In this document: in pieces, positions 7,200 through 18,998 of the stretch
Layout of the letters: the number at the start of each line of letters is the position of its first letter
Numbering within the stretch: the first letter of the stretch is position 1
Assembly (NCBI GenBank): GCA_963837695.1
Contig: CAWINZ010000005.1
Location: forward strand, 1,984,001 to 2,048,000
DNA from: VRUE01 sp963837695
Lineage (GTDB): Bacteria > Actinomycetota > Thermoleophilia > Solirubrobacterales > 70-9
Direction of reading: 5' to 3'
DNA: 64,000 nucleotides
Notes under the pieces: generated by a model
The model's input: the letters and a program-made list of their open reading frames with translations, nothing else
Database searches by the model: none
What the model was told of the DNA's origin: nothing
Position numbers and translations under genes: made by a program

Positions 7200-8590
7200 T
7201 GTCGCGCTTTCGCAAAGACCCCGACCCGCGCTTCTGGCGCATCAACCGCTCGCTCGAGTTCGACTGGCCGCTGGCCGTCTACGACCTCGACCAGTCGAAG
7301 GCGCACGCACGGGCGCTGCAACGGATCGGCGTGCTCGACGCGGCCGAGTTGGAGCAGATGGTCACCGGCCTAGACCGGGTCGGCGAGCGGATCGGCGCCC
7401 ACGGCTTTGAGTTCGATCCCGCCGACGAGGACATCCACATGGCGATCGAGCGGCTGCTCGGCGATGAGATCGGGCCGCTGGCCGGCAAGCTGCACACTGG
7501 CCGATCGCGCAACGACCAGGTCGCCACCGACATGGCGATGGTCGTCCAGGTGCACTCGCTGCAGGCGATCGACCTGGCGGCGGCGGCGATGGAGCGCCTG
7601 CTCGAGTTGGCCGAGCGCCATCGGGACTGGCCGATGCCCGGCTACACGCATCTGCAGCGCGCCCAGCCGGTCTACCTCGGTCATCACCTGCTCGCCTACT
7701 TCTGGATGCTCGCTCGCGATGTGCTGCGCTTTCAGTTCGCCCTCGACAGCGCCAGCGTGATGCCGCTCGGATCGGGGGCCCTCGCCGGGGTCAACTGGGA
7801 GATCGACCGCGGCGCGGTCGCCGACGACCTCGGCTTCGAACACGTCACCCACAACTCGATCGACGGCGCCTCCAATCGCGACTTCGTCCTCGACTACCTC
7901 TCGGCCGCGGCCACCTGCGCCATGCACCTTTCCCGGCTCGGCTCGGAGATCGTCATCTGGAGCTCGGCGGAGTTTGGCTTCTGCCAGCTCGACGAGGCCT
8001 TCTCCTCGGGTTCGTCGATCATGCCGCAAAAGGTCAACCCCGACTCGGCCGAGCTCTTGCGCGCCAAGAGCCCCCGGGTCGCCGCCGACTTCCTCGCTTT
8101 GCTGGGCACCATGCACGCGCTGCCGCTGACCTACGGCAAGGACATGCAGGAGGACAAGGAGCCGCTCTTCGACGCGGTCGACACGGTCGAGTCCTGCCTC
8201 GACGCGACCGAGGGGATGCTTGCCGGGATCGGCTTCGATCGCGAGCGCCTCGAGGCTGCCTCCAGCGACGAGATGCTGGCGGCCACCGAGGTCGCCGACC
8301 TCCTCGTTCGCAAGGGGGTGCCCTTCCGCGAGGCGCACGGAATCGTCGGTGGCCTGGTTCGCGACGCGGTCGAGAGCGGCAGGTCGCTGTCCGAGCTGAC
8401 GCCTGAGGAGCTGCGCGAGCGCTCCGAGCAGCTGGACGACTCCTTCTACGAGGTTCTCAAGCGCGAGAGCTGGCTCGAGTCGAAGCGGATCGAGGGCGGC
8501 ACCGGCTCGGCGCCGCTCGCCGAGCAGATCGCGCTCGCGCATGAGACCCTCGCCGCCGTCAAGGCGCGGGTCCTCGACGAGCGCTCGTGA
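7199..8590 (+). CDS. argH: argininosuccinate lyase
   Basis: The 463-residue protein carries the fumarase/lyase superfamily signature GSSIMPQKVNPDSAELLRAK and the ArgH motifs LHTGRSRNDQVATD and PGYTHLQRAQPV, so the active-site residues are present. It splits argininosuccinate into arginine and fumarate, the last step of arginine synthesis. The start is the ATG in TGATG, overlapping the stop of the aminotransferase gene. No argG or other arg genes are in the window, so the gene is separated from the rest of its pathway. Confidence 0.95.
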   Translation: MSRFRKDPDPRFWRINRSLEFDWPLAVYDLDQSKAHARALQRIGVLDAAELEQMVTGLDRVGERIGAHGFEFDPADEDIHMAIERLLGDEIGPLAGKLHTGRSRNDQVATDMAMVVQVHSLQAIDLAAAAMERLLELAERHRDWPMPGYTHLQRAQPVYLGHHLLAYFWMLARDVLRFQFALDSASVMPLGSGALAGVNWEIDRGAVADDLGFEHVTHNSIDGASNRDFVLDYLSAAATCAMHLSRLGSEIVIWSSAEFGFCQLDEAFSSGSSIMPQKVNPDSAELLRAKSPRVAADFLALLGTMHALPLTYGKDMQEDKEPLFDAVDTVESCLDATEGMLAGIGFDRERLEAASSDEMLAATEVADLLVRKGVPFREAHGIVGGLVRDAVESGRSLSELTPEELRERSEQLDDSFYEVLKRESWLESKRIEGGTGSAPLAEQIALAHETLAAVKARVLDERS

Positions 8591-9201
8591 GCGCCCCGGC
8601 CGCAGAGCGGCTGGGGGCTGACTTCTTCGCCCGCTCGGTGCACGCCGTCGCGCGCGACCTGATCGGCTGCCGCCTCGTCTATGCGGGCTGTGGGGGGACG
8701 ATCGTCGAGACCGAGAGCTACGAGCGCGATGACCCGGCCTGCCACGCCTACGTCGGGCTGACGGAGCGCACGGAGCCGCTCTTCGGCCCCCCGGGCCGCG
8801 CCTACGTCTACCTCTCCTACGGCATCCACAGCCTGCTCAACTTCGTCTGCGAACCCGAGGGCGAGGCCGCAGCCGCCCTGATCCGAGCGCTTGAGCCGAC
8901 CGCGGACCTGGAGGCGATGCGCGCCCGCCGCGGCAACCGGCCCGACACCGACCTCTGCTCGGGCCCCGGCAAGCTCACCGAGGCCCTTGGCATAGGCCTC
9001 GAAGCAAACAACGCCGACCTCTGCGAGGACCCCTTCGTGCTGTCGCCGCCGGAGCCGAGCTGGAGCGGGGAAGTAGTCGCCAGCCCCCGCGTCGGCATCA
9101 CCAAAGCCGTCGAGCGCCCGTGGCGCTTCAGCTTGGCGGGGAATCCTTACGTGTCGCGACCGAGACCATCATCCGGCGGTAATTCCGCCCCCTCCGCCTG
9201 A
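8587..9201 (+). CDS. mpg: 3-methyladenine DNA glycosylase (AAG/MPG family)
   Basis: The 204-residue protein has the alkyladenine glycosylase layout: FFARSVHAVARDLIGCRLV, the active-site segment IVETESYERDDPACHAY, FGPPGRAYVYLSYGIHSLLN and CSGPGKLTEALGI. It removes alkylated purines from DNA in base-excision repair. The GTG start overlaps the argH stop (GTGA), so it is probably translated with argH. Its last 33 bases overlap the 3' end of the convergent PBP gene, which is unusual but modest. Confidence 0.9.
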   Translation: MSAPAAERLGADFFARSVHAVARDLIGCRLVYAGCGGTIVETESYERDDPACHAYVGLTERTEPLFGPPGRAYVYLSYGIHSLLNFVCEPEGEAAAALIRALEPTADLEAMRARRGNRPDTDLCSGPGKLTEALGIGLEANNADLCEDPFVLSPPEPSWSGEVVASPRVGITKAVERPWRFSLAGNPYVSRPRPSSGGNSAPSA

Positions 9202-11337
9202 TTCAGGGGCGGCTTCCGGAGCGGCTTCGGGCGACGGCGCCGGTTCGCCTTCCGGTTCCGGGGCAGGTTCGACTTCTGGTCCCGTTTCTTCGGGCGCGTA
9301 GCTTTCTTCTTCGACTTCGCCGCCCGAGCCCTTCGACTTGGCCGCCTTCCCGCTCGCGGCTTCCGCCGCCCGTTCCGCCCTGATCTTTTCCCAGGCCGAG
9401 ATCACGCTGGCCCAGATCTCGGCGGGAAACGTGCCACCCATCACCGGGCCGCCGTTGTAGAGGGTGCTCATCGGCGTGACCGTGTCGGCGTAGCCGACCC
9501 AGACGCAGGCGGTGACTTCTTCGGTTGCGCCGCAGAACCAGGCGTCGCCGTTTTCCTCGGTCGTGCCGGTCTTACCCCACTGGCCGCTGGCGCCGATGTC
9601 GGCGTGCGTCCCGGTGCCGCTGCTGACGACGGTTTCGAGGATGCTCTTGGCCTCTTCCGCGGTCCCTTCGCTGAGCACCTGATCGTGGGTCGAGTCGTTG
9701 TCGCCGCCCTTGATCGTGTGGCCGTCGCGGCCTTCGACCTGGGTGTAGGCCACCGGGCTGTCGCCTGGGTCGGGGGCGAGGGTGCCGCTGACACGGTCGC
9801 CGTTGTTGGCCAGGGTCGAGTAGGCGTAGGCCCAACCGAGCGGCGTGACGCCTTCCTTCAGTCCACCCAGGACCATCGCCGGGTTGGTCGAGATCGGGTC
9901 GCGGTAGCCCATTTTGTGGATCGTCGCGGCGATCGAGCGAGTCCGGTCCTCGATCGTCTTGCCCTTGAGGCCTTCCAGGGCAAGTTGGGCGTAGATCGAG
10001 TTGTCGGAGTAGGTCGTCGCGCAGATGATGCTGCAGGAGCCGAGGTAGGAGTCCTCGTCGTTGTGGACGACGAAGGTTTCCTGGCCATGCTTGCCAAAGT
10101 GGAATTCCTGCGGGGCCGATTCGTAGACGGTTTCCGGCGAGATCCCCTCTTCCAGTGCGGTGACCAGCGTGAAGGGCTTGATCGAGGACCCGGGCTGTCG
10201 GTGGCCGAGCGTCGCGAGGTTGAACGGCTTGGTCTGGAAGTTGGGCCCGCCGACCATCGCCTTGACGCCGGCGTTCTTGTTGTCGAGCACGACCACCGAC
10301 GCGGTCGGGGGGAGGTAGCCGAGGTAGGAGTTGATCGCTTCTTCGGCGGCGTTCTGAAGCTTGAGGTCGAGCGTCGTCTTCACTTTCAGTCCGCCGAAGA
10401 AGGTCTTGGCGGCGCCGTAGCGTTCGACCAGCTGCTGGCGCAGCCAGGAGGTGAAGTAGGGGGCCTTGGAGTCCAGTCGTGGCGGTTGGATGTCGCTGGG
10501 AGCGGGAAGGGCCTGCTTGGTTCCTTCGTCGAGCTGCGTCTGGGTGATGTAGCCCTGCTCGTACATCTTTTCCAGCACGATGTTGCGACGCGCCAGCGTG
10601 TTTTCCGGGTAGATCTTCGGGTCGTAGGCCGAAGGGGATGCGATGATCCCGGCCAGCGTCGCCGCCTCCCAGGGCTCCAGCACCGAAGCGCAGGGCTCGG
10701 CTTGCGTGCCGCAGCCGGGGTGCGCCTTGCCGAAGTAGGTGCGGGCGGCTGCCTCGATCCCGTAGGCGCCCTCGCCGAAGTAGATCGTGTTGAGGTACTC
10801 GGTGAGGATTTTGTCCTTGCTCCAGTGGCGCTCGAGCCGGTAGGCGAGCGCCGCCTCGCGAAACTTCTCCAAAACCGTGCGGCTGCCTTCGGCTTCGAGC
10901 GCGTTCTTGACGAACTGCTCGGTGATCGTCGAGGCGCCCTGGGCGGCGCTCTGGCTGAGCACGTCCCTGACCAGGGCGCGGGCGATGCCCTGGAAGTCGA
11001 CGCCGCTGTGCTCGTAGAAGCGCGAATCCTCGATCGAGACCACCGCGTTCTTCATGTTGGGGGAGATCTGGCCCGAGCTGAGCAGGAACTTGTTCTGGTT
11101 GCTGGTCAACGTGCCGATCGGCTCACCGGAGGCGTCGAAAACCTCGCTGTTCTTCGCCGCCTTGTATTGGGCGAAGTTGTAGATCGCCGGCAGATCCTGC
11201 GAAACCGCGGTCATCATGCCGAAGACCATCGAGACCAAGGCGAGGACGCCTAGGCCCAGCAAAACGAAGAGGACGCGCAGCTTCTTCAGGCGCGGCTTGG
11301 TGCGTTGGCCCGCCAAGAGGAGGCGGCAGTCTAGCAT
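9169..11337 (-). CDS. bifunctional class A penicillin-binding protein (transglycosylase/transpeptidase)
   Basis: A type II membrane protein of about 722 residues: a basic N-terminus, one membrane helix (LFVLLGLGVLALVSMVFG), a GT51 transglycosylase domain (EDSRFYEHSGVDFQGIARAL, then QGASTITEQFVKN) and a transpeptidase with SSIK (GSSIKPFTLV), SDN and KTGT motifs. It polymerises and cross-links peptidoglycan outside the membrane. The C-terminal tail is rich in Pro, Glu and Ala and ends in a Gly run. I used ATG 11337, only 7 bases from the divergent tyrS start; TTG at 11316 downstream of TAGACT is a plausible alternative start. Confidence 0.92.
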   Translation of the reverse strand: MLDCRLLLAGQRTKPRLKKLRVLFVLLGLGVLALVSMVFGMMTAVSQDLPAIYNFAQYKAAKNSEVFDASGEPIGTLTSNQNKFLLSSGQISPNMKNAVVSIEDSRFYEHSGVDFQGIARALVRDVLSQSAAQGASTITEQFVKNALEAEGSRTVLEKFREAALAYRLERHWSKDKILTEYLNTIYFGEGAYGIEAAARTYFGKAHPGCGTQAEPCASVLEPWEAATLAGIIASPSAYDPKIYPENTLARRNIVLEKMYEQGYITQTQLDEGTKQALPAPSDIQPPRLDSKAPYFTSWLRQQLVERYGAAKTFFGGLKVKTTLDLKLQNAAEEAINSYLGYLPPTASVVVLDNKNAGVKAMVGGPNFQTKPFNLATLGHRQPGSSIKPFTLVTALEEGISPETVYESAPQEFHFGKHGQETFVVHNDEDSYLGSCSIICATTYSDNSIYAQLALEGLKGKTIEDRTRSIAATIHKMGYRDPISTNPAMVLGGLKEGVTPLGWAYAYSTLANNGDRVSGTLAPDPGDSPVAYTQVEGRDGHTIKGGDNDSTHDQVLSEGTAEEAKSILETVVSSGTGTHADIGASGQWGKTGTTEENGDAWFCGATEEVTACVWVGYADTVTPMSTLYNGGPVMGGTFPAEIWASVISAWEKIRAERAAEAASGKAAKSKGSGGEVEEESYAPEETGPEVEPAPEPEGEPAPSPEAAPEAAPESGGGGGITAG
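11328..11337. promoter_or_regulatory. overlapping divergent -10 hexamers for tyrS and the PBP gene
   Basis: TAGCAT (11332-11337, plus) ends 7 bases before the tyrS GTG. TAGACT (11333-11328, minus) lies 11 bases before a TTG in the PBP frame. The two hexamers share the central TA. No Shine-Dalgarno sequence is evident for tyrS. Confidence 0.4.
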
Positions 11338-11344
11338 TGCGCCC

Positions 11345-12505
11345 GTGCCGGACTTGACGCGTAACGCGGTCGACGTATTGCCCGATGGGATGCTCGCCGA
11401 GCAGCTCGCCGCGGCGCGCCCGCTGCGGATCAAGCTTGGGATTGACCCGACGACCGCCGACATCCATCTCGGCCACACGGTCGTCCTCAACAAGCTGCGC
11501 GAGTTTCAGGACGCGGGGCACCAGGTCGTCCTGATCATCGGAGACTTCACCGCGAGGGTGGGCGACCCGAGCGGTCGCTCGGCACAGCGACCGCTGCCCT
11601 CGGCCGAGGAGATCGAGACCAACGCCGCCACCTACCAGGAGCAGGCGTTCAAGCTGCTCGATCGCGAGCGGACCGAGGTGCGCTTCAACAGCGAGTGGCT
11701 GCGGATGGAGCCCGAGGCGCTGCTCGGCCTGCTCGCCCAGACGACGGTCGCCCGGCTGCTCGAGCGCGACGACTTCCAGAAGCGGCTGGCTGCGAGCTCG
11801 CCGATCGCCGCGCTCGAGCTGCTCTACCCGCTGCTGCAGGGCTACGACTCGGTCGCGGTCGAGGCCGACGTCGAGCTGGGGGGGACCGACCAGAAGTTCA
11901 ACCTGCTCTTCGGCCGCGACATCCAGGGTGCCTACGGCCAGAAGCCGCAATCGATCATGACGATGCCGATCTTGGTCGGGACCGACGGCACGCAGAAGAT
12001 GAGCAAGTCGCTCGGTAACTACGTCGGGGTGACCGAGGCGCCGGAGGAGATGTTCGGCAAGCTGATGCGGATCCCCGACGAGGCGATGGCCGAGTACTGC
12101 CGCCTGCTGCTCGGCGCCGAGGTGCCCGCCGGACCACCTAACGAGGCAAAGCGCGAGCTGGGCAGGCAAGTCGTCGCCCGCTTCCACGACGACGACGCGG
12201 CCCGCGACGCCGAGGAGCACTTTGACCGCCTCTTTGTCCGCCACGAGGCCCCCGAGCAGATCGAGGAGGTCGACCTCTCCGCCTTTCTGGGCGACGGCGG
12301 CGACTCGGTTCACCTCCCGCTGCTGATGGCCGGGGCCTTCGAGATCAGCTCCAGCGAGGCCAGGCGCCTGCTCGGGCAGGGGGGGGTGAAGCTCGACGGC
12401 GAGCCGATTCCCTCGGGAACCCTCGATCTCGATCCCGCCGCGCTGGACGGCCGCGTTCTGCAGGTCGGCAAGCGCCGCTTTCGCCGCATGCGCGCGGGCG
12501 CTTGA
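11345..12505 (+). CDS. tyrS: tyrosyl-tRNA synthetase
   Basis: The 386-residue class I synthetase has the HIGH-type motif in DPTTADIHLGHTVVLNKL, the KMSKS loop (TQKMSKSLGNYVGV) and a C-terminal S4 RNA-binding domain (ISSSEARRLLGQGGVKLDG). It charges tRNA-Tyr. The GTG at 11345 gives the expected short N-terminal lead before the Rossmann fold; the frame is open further upstream, but that stretch is antisense to the PBP gene and not conserved in type. The gene stands just before the rRNA operon. Confidence 0.95.
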   Translation: MPDLTRNAVDVLPDGMLAEQLAAARPLRIKLGIDPTTADIHLGHTVVLNKLREFQDAGHQVVLIIGDFTARVGDPSGRSAQRPLPSAEEIETNAATYQEQAFKLLDRERTEVRFNSEWLRMEPEALLGLLAQTTVARLLERDDFQKRLAASSPIAALELLYPLLQGYDSVAVEADVELGGTDQKFNLLFGRDIQGAYGQKPQSIMTMPILVGTDGTQKMSKSLGNYVGVTEAPEEMFGKLMRIPDEAMAEYCRLLLGAEVPAGPPNEAKRELGRQVVARFHDDDAARDAEEHFDRLFVRHEAPEQIEEVDLSAFLGDGGDSVHLPLLMAGAFEISSSEARRLLGQGGVKLDGEPIPSGTLDLDPAALDGRVLQVGKRRFRRMRAGA

Positions 12506-12536
12506 CGCCCCACTAGGCAAAGCGCCGCCGCAGCGC

Positions 12537-12542
12537 TATACT
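12537..12542 (+). promoter_or_regulatory. candidate rRNA operon -10 (TATACT)
   Basis: TATACT lies 32 bases after the tyrS stop and about 250 bases before 16S. The only good -35-like TTGACG (12502-12507) is 29 bases away, too far; TAGGCA at 17 bases is a weak alternative. Further rRNA promoters could lie inside tyrS. Confidence 0.4.
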
Positions 12543-12791
12543 CCCGCGTCCTTCTGGGATAGGCCCTGTGCCGTCCCATGCGCAAAAGACGGCGAGTCCC
12601 GCCGCAGAGGCGCAGCGGTCTTTGAAAACTGAGCAGCGTGCACCCCGCGAACATTCGTGTTCGTGGGTTGTTTGAGCCCGATCCACTCGACTCGTCAGCG
12701 TGTCGAGTGGTCTGATTTACCCGTCATGCCGGCCACCATGTTTGTGTACCCGGTGGCCAGCCAAGCATGACCACTCTCTGTAAGAAGTACT
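12543..12791 (+). other. rRNA leader with 16S processing stem and UUCG hairpin
   Basis: The segment 12625-12639 (AAAACTGAGCAGCGT) is an exact 15-base complement of 14395-14409 beyond the 16S 3' end, so the two form the pre-16S processing stem. CCCGCGAACA-TTCG-TGTTCGTGGG near 12645-12668 forms a UUCG-capped hairpin. No protein gene is seen in the leader. Confidence 0.7.
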
Positions 12792-14338
<1,547 letters not shown>

Positions 14339-14556
14339 AGGGAGATTTCTCTAGAACGTCGACCGGGCTCCCCACTGGCATCAAGCCGGTGGGAACGCTG
14401 CTCAGTTTTGAGAGACCGCCAGCGGAAGTACTCCGCTGCGTGGGCCTCGGTGGACCTTGAAAACTGTACAAGGCCAATAATTAGAGCCTGCCGCGACGGC
14501 AGGCTCTGGGTAATTTAATTAACAACCCTTACATGTATGTGTAGGGGTTGCTCACC
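14339..14556 (+). other. 16S-23S internal spacer without tRNA genes
   Basis: The 218-base spacer contains no tRNA. It holds the right arm of the 16S stem (14395-14409), the left arm of the 23S stem (14456-14475, pairing with 17576-17595 over 20 bases with one G-U), an 11-base perfect hairpin at 14483-14507 (arms AGAGCCTGCCG) and a second hairpin around 14522-14550. These are probably RNase III-type processing structures; the hairpins lack a U-run. Confidence 0.75.
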
Positions 14557-17553
<2,997 letters not shown>

Positions 17554-17619
17554 GGATATTTATTTCTTTACCCATGGCCTTGTGCAGTTTTCAAGCTCCA
17601 CCGGGGCTGTCTCGCAAAA

Positions 17620-17737
17620 TTCCGGTGGCGCATAGCGAGTGGGAAACACCTCTTCCCATTCCGAACAGAGCAGTTAAGCCACTCTGCGCCGATGGTACTT
17701 GGGGGGCAACCCCCTGGGAGAGTAGGTCGCCGCCGGT
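17620..17737 (+). rRNA. rrf: 5S ribosomal RNA
   Basis: About 118 bases. The 5' CCGGTGGCG pairs with the 3' CGCCGCCGG as helix I. The conserved core CCCATTCCGAACAGAGCAGT and the GGGAGAGTAGGTC element are present. It follows the 23S gene by about 66 bases, as expected for the last gene of the operon. Confidence 0.95.
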
Positions 17738-17752
17738 TCTTCATTCGACTCC

Positions 17753-17778
17753 GGGCCGCCAATCTGGCGGCCCTTTGT
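17753..17778 (+). terminator. rRNA operon terminator
   Basis: GGGCCGCC-AATCT-GGCGGCCC forms a perfect 8-base stem followed by TTTGT, 16 bases after the 5S gene. It is a standard intrinsic terminator and separates the operon from the convergent small gene. Confidence 0.8.
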
Positions 17779-17782
17779 CGTT

Positions 17783-17995
17783 CTAGGAGTGCGTGGCGAA
17801 GCGGTCGATCGCGGCGTGCCAGGCTCCGCTGCTCCTCGCGGCGCCGCTGCGCCGGCGACCCTCACAGGGGCGGGAGGGCGCGTCCACCGGCTCGAAGCCG
17901 TACTCGCCGAGGGTTGCGAAGTCGATGATCAGGTCCGTCGCGTCAGCTGCCTTGCTGCTGAGACTCTGCTGCGTCTTGAATTTCTTATCGAACAT
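17783..17995 (-). CDS. small hypothetical protein under a LexA-type box
   Basis: This 70-residue reading frame has strong GC at third positions. The N-terminal half (MFDKKFKTQQSLSSKAADAT, then DLIIDFATLGEYGFEPVD) looks like a folded or helical segment; the C-terminal half is Arg/Ser/Ala-rich and basic. There is no membrane segment and I do not recognise a family. ATG 17995 was chosen because TAGAGT lies 7 bases upstream and an SOS-like palindrome includes the ATG, the same layout as the HNH gene at 921-2285. That layout suggests damage-induced expression; a function cannot be assigned. Confidence 0.5.
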   Translation of the reverse strand: MFDKKFKTQQSLSSKAADATDLIIDFATLGEYGFEPVDAPSRPCEGRRRSGAARSSGAWHAAIDRFATHS

Positions 17996-18003
17996 AGGTT
18001 CGA
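17988..18003. promoter_or_regulatory. LexA/SOS-like box overlapping a small gene start
   Basis: TCGAACATAGGTTCGA has perfect six-base arms (TCGAAC/GTTCGA) around a four-base centre; it differs from the CGAACRNRYGTTYG consensus at one centre position. The ATG of the 70-residue gene (minus strand, 17995-17993) lies inside it. Confidence 0.6.
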
Positions 18004-18008
18004 CTCTA
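18003..18008 (-). promoter_or_regulatory. -10 hexamer TAGAGT for the small SOS-type gene
   Basis: TAGAGT starts with the TAG stop codon of the upstream hydrolase gene and ends 7 bases before ATG 17995; it abuts the LexA-like box. Confidence 0.45.
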
Positions 18009-18974
18009 CGGTTGCTTTCGGACGGCATCCCGGTTCTGCAGGGGTTTTTGCATCTCGTGCCTGCCGAAGGCGAGGATGAGGGCCGCCGTCTCGGCCGGTT
18101 TCTCGACTTCGGGCGAGTGGCCGGCGCCCTGGATCAGCTTGGTCTGGGCGCCGGCTGCCCGGTATGCGGCCAGCGCTTCCTCTGGGTCCTTGGCGATCTG
18201 CTCTTCGGCTCCCATGAGCGCCAGAACCGGCCTGCCGGTCGCCGCCGCGCGCTGCGGCAGCGCCTCTTCGCCGGTGTACTCGTCGAAGGCGTCGTGGGAC
18301 CCGGTGTAGGCGCTGTAGGTCATCTGCTTCACATCCTCGACGAATGCGTCCGGAACCTTGAAGCCGGGGGCGAAGGCGACCCCGAGGCCGTTGCGGATCG
18401 AGAAGTCGGGCTTGATCCGCCACAGGGTCTGCCCGATTACCGGCTTGAACGGCAGTTCGCCGATGAAACCGACGTCGCCATAACTGTCGTCGGGGATGCT
18501 GTCGATCGTCATCAGCCGGTTGACCAGTTGCGGCGCCTGTTCCGCGAGGGCGATCGCCACGGGGCCGCCGAGCGAGTGGCCGACGACCTCGGCGTCGCGC
18601 ACGCCCAGTCGCCCGAGGACTCCCGCAATCAGCGAGGCCTGGTTTTCGATCGAGTATCCCGACGAGGGCTTTTCAGAGCCACCGTGGCCGAGCAGGTCGA
18701 TTGCGACTACCCGATGCGTGGCCGCGAGGCGGGGCATCACTCCGTCCCACCAGTTGATCGCGCAGGTGAAGCAGTGGATCAGCACGATCGGGCTGCCGTT
18801 GCGCGGTCCCCGTTCGACGACCTCCATATCCCCGCCGGGCAGGCTGACGATGCGGCCTCCGGGTTCGGTCACCGCGGCGGACTTGGTTTCGCCGTCGACG
18901 ACCAGAACGTTGACGCCGATCAGCACGATCAGCACGGCCACGACAGCGATGAGGATCTTCCAGCCCCGTCCCAT
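18006..18974 (-). CDS. membrane-anchored alpha/beta hydrolase
   Basis: The 322-residue protein starts with one membrane helix (ILIAVVAVLIVLIGVNVLVV), followed by an alpha/beta hydrolase fold: oxyanion segment VLIHCFTCAINWW, strand VVAIDLLGHGGSEKP, the nucleophile elbow VVGHSLGGPVAIAL, and a late GAGHSPEVEKPAE supplying the catalytic His. The domain probably lies outside the membrane. Substrate is unknown; esterase, lipase or epoxide hydrolase-like activity are all possible. It diverges from murA with only 24 bases between starts. Confidence 0.85.
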   Translation of the reverse strand: MGRGWKILIAVVAVLIVLIGVNVLVVDGETKSAAVTEPGGRIVSLPGGDMEVVERGPRNGSPIVLIHCFTCAINWWDGVMPRLAATHRVVAIDLLGHGGSEKPSSGYSIENQASLIAGVLGRLGVRDAEVVGHSLGGPVAIALAEQAPQLVNRLMTIDSIPDDSYGDVGFIGELPFKPVIGQTLWRIKPDFSIRNGLGVAFAPGFKVPDAFVEDVKQMTYSAYTGSHDAFDEYTGEEALPQRAAATGRPVLALMGAEEQIAKDPEEALAAYRAAGAQTKLIQGAGHSPEVEKPAETAALILAFGRHEMQKPLQNRDAVRKQP

Positions 18975-18982
18975 TACGCCAG

Positions 18983-18989
18983 TACCCTA
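18983..18989. promoter_or_regulatory. shared bidirectional -10 for murA and the hydrolase
   Basis: TACCCTA contains TACCCT (plus, 10 bases before the murA ATG) and, on the minus strand, TAGGGT (9 bases before the hydrolase ATG). Neither gene has a Shine-Dalgarno sequence, so both mRNAs may be near-leaderless from one two-way promoter. Confidence 0.5.
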
Positions 18990-18998
18990 ACCGGAGCC

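Noticed and set aside
9604..11253. 549-codon plus-strand open frame over the PBP gene
   Set aside because: Composition is typical of an antisense shadow, and the minus strand encodes clear transglycosylase and transpeptidase motifs.
12502..12542. TTGACG and TATACT as one rRNA promoter
   Set aside because: The 29-base spacing is too long; only TATACT is kept as a candidate.
12647..12664. CGAACATTCGTGTTCG in the rRNA leader as a third LexA box
   Set aside because: The half-sites are six bases apart, not four, and the sequence is better explained as a UUCG-capped RNA hairpin.
14483..14507. Perfect 11-base hairpin in the 16S-23S spacer as a terminator
   Set aside because: There is no U-run and transcription must continue into 23S; a processing role is more likely.
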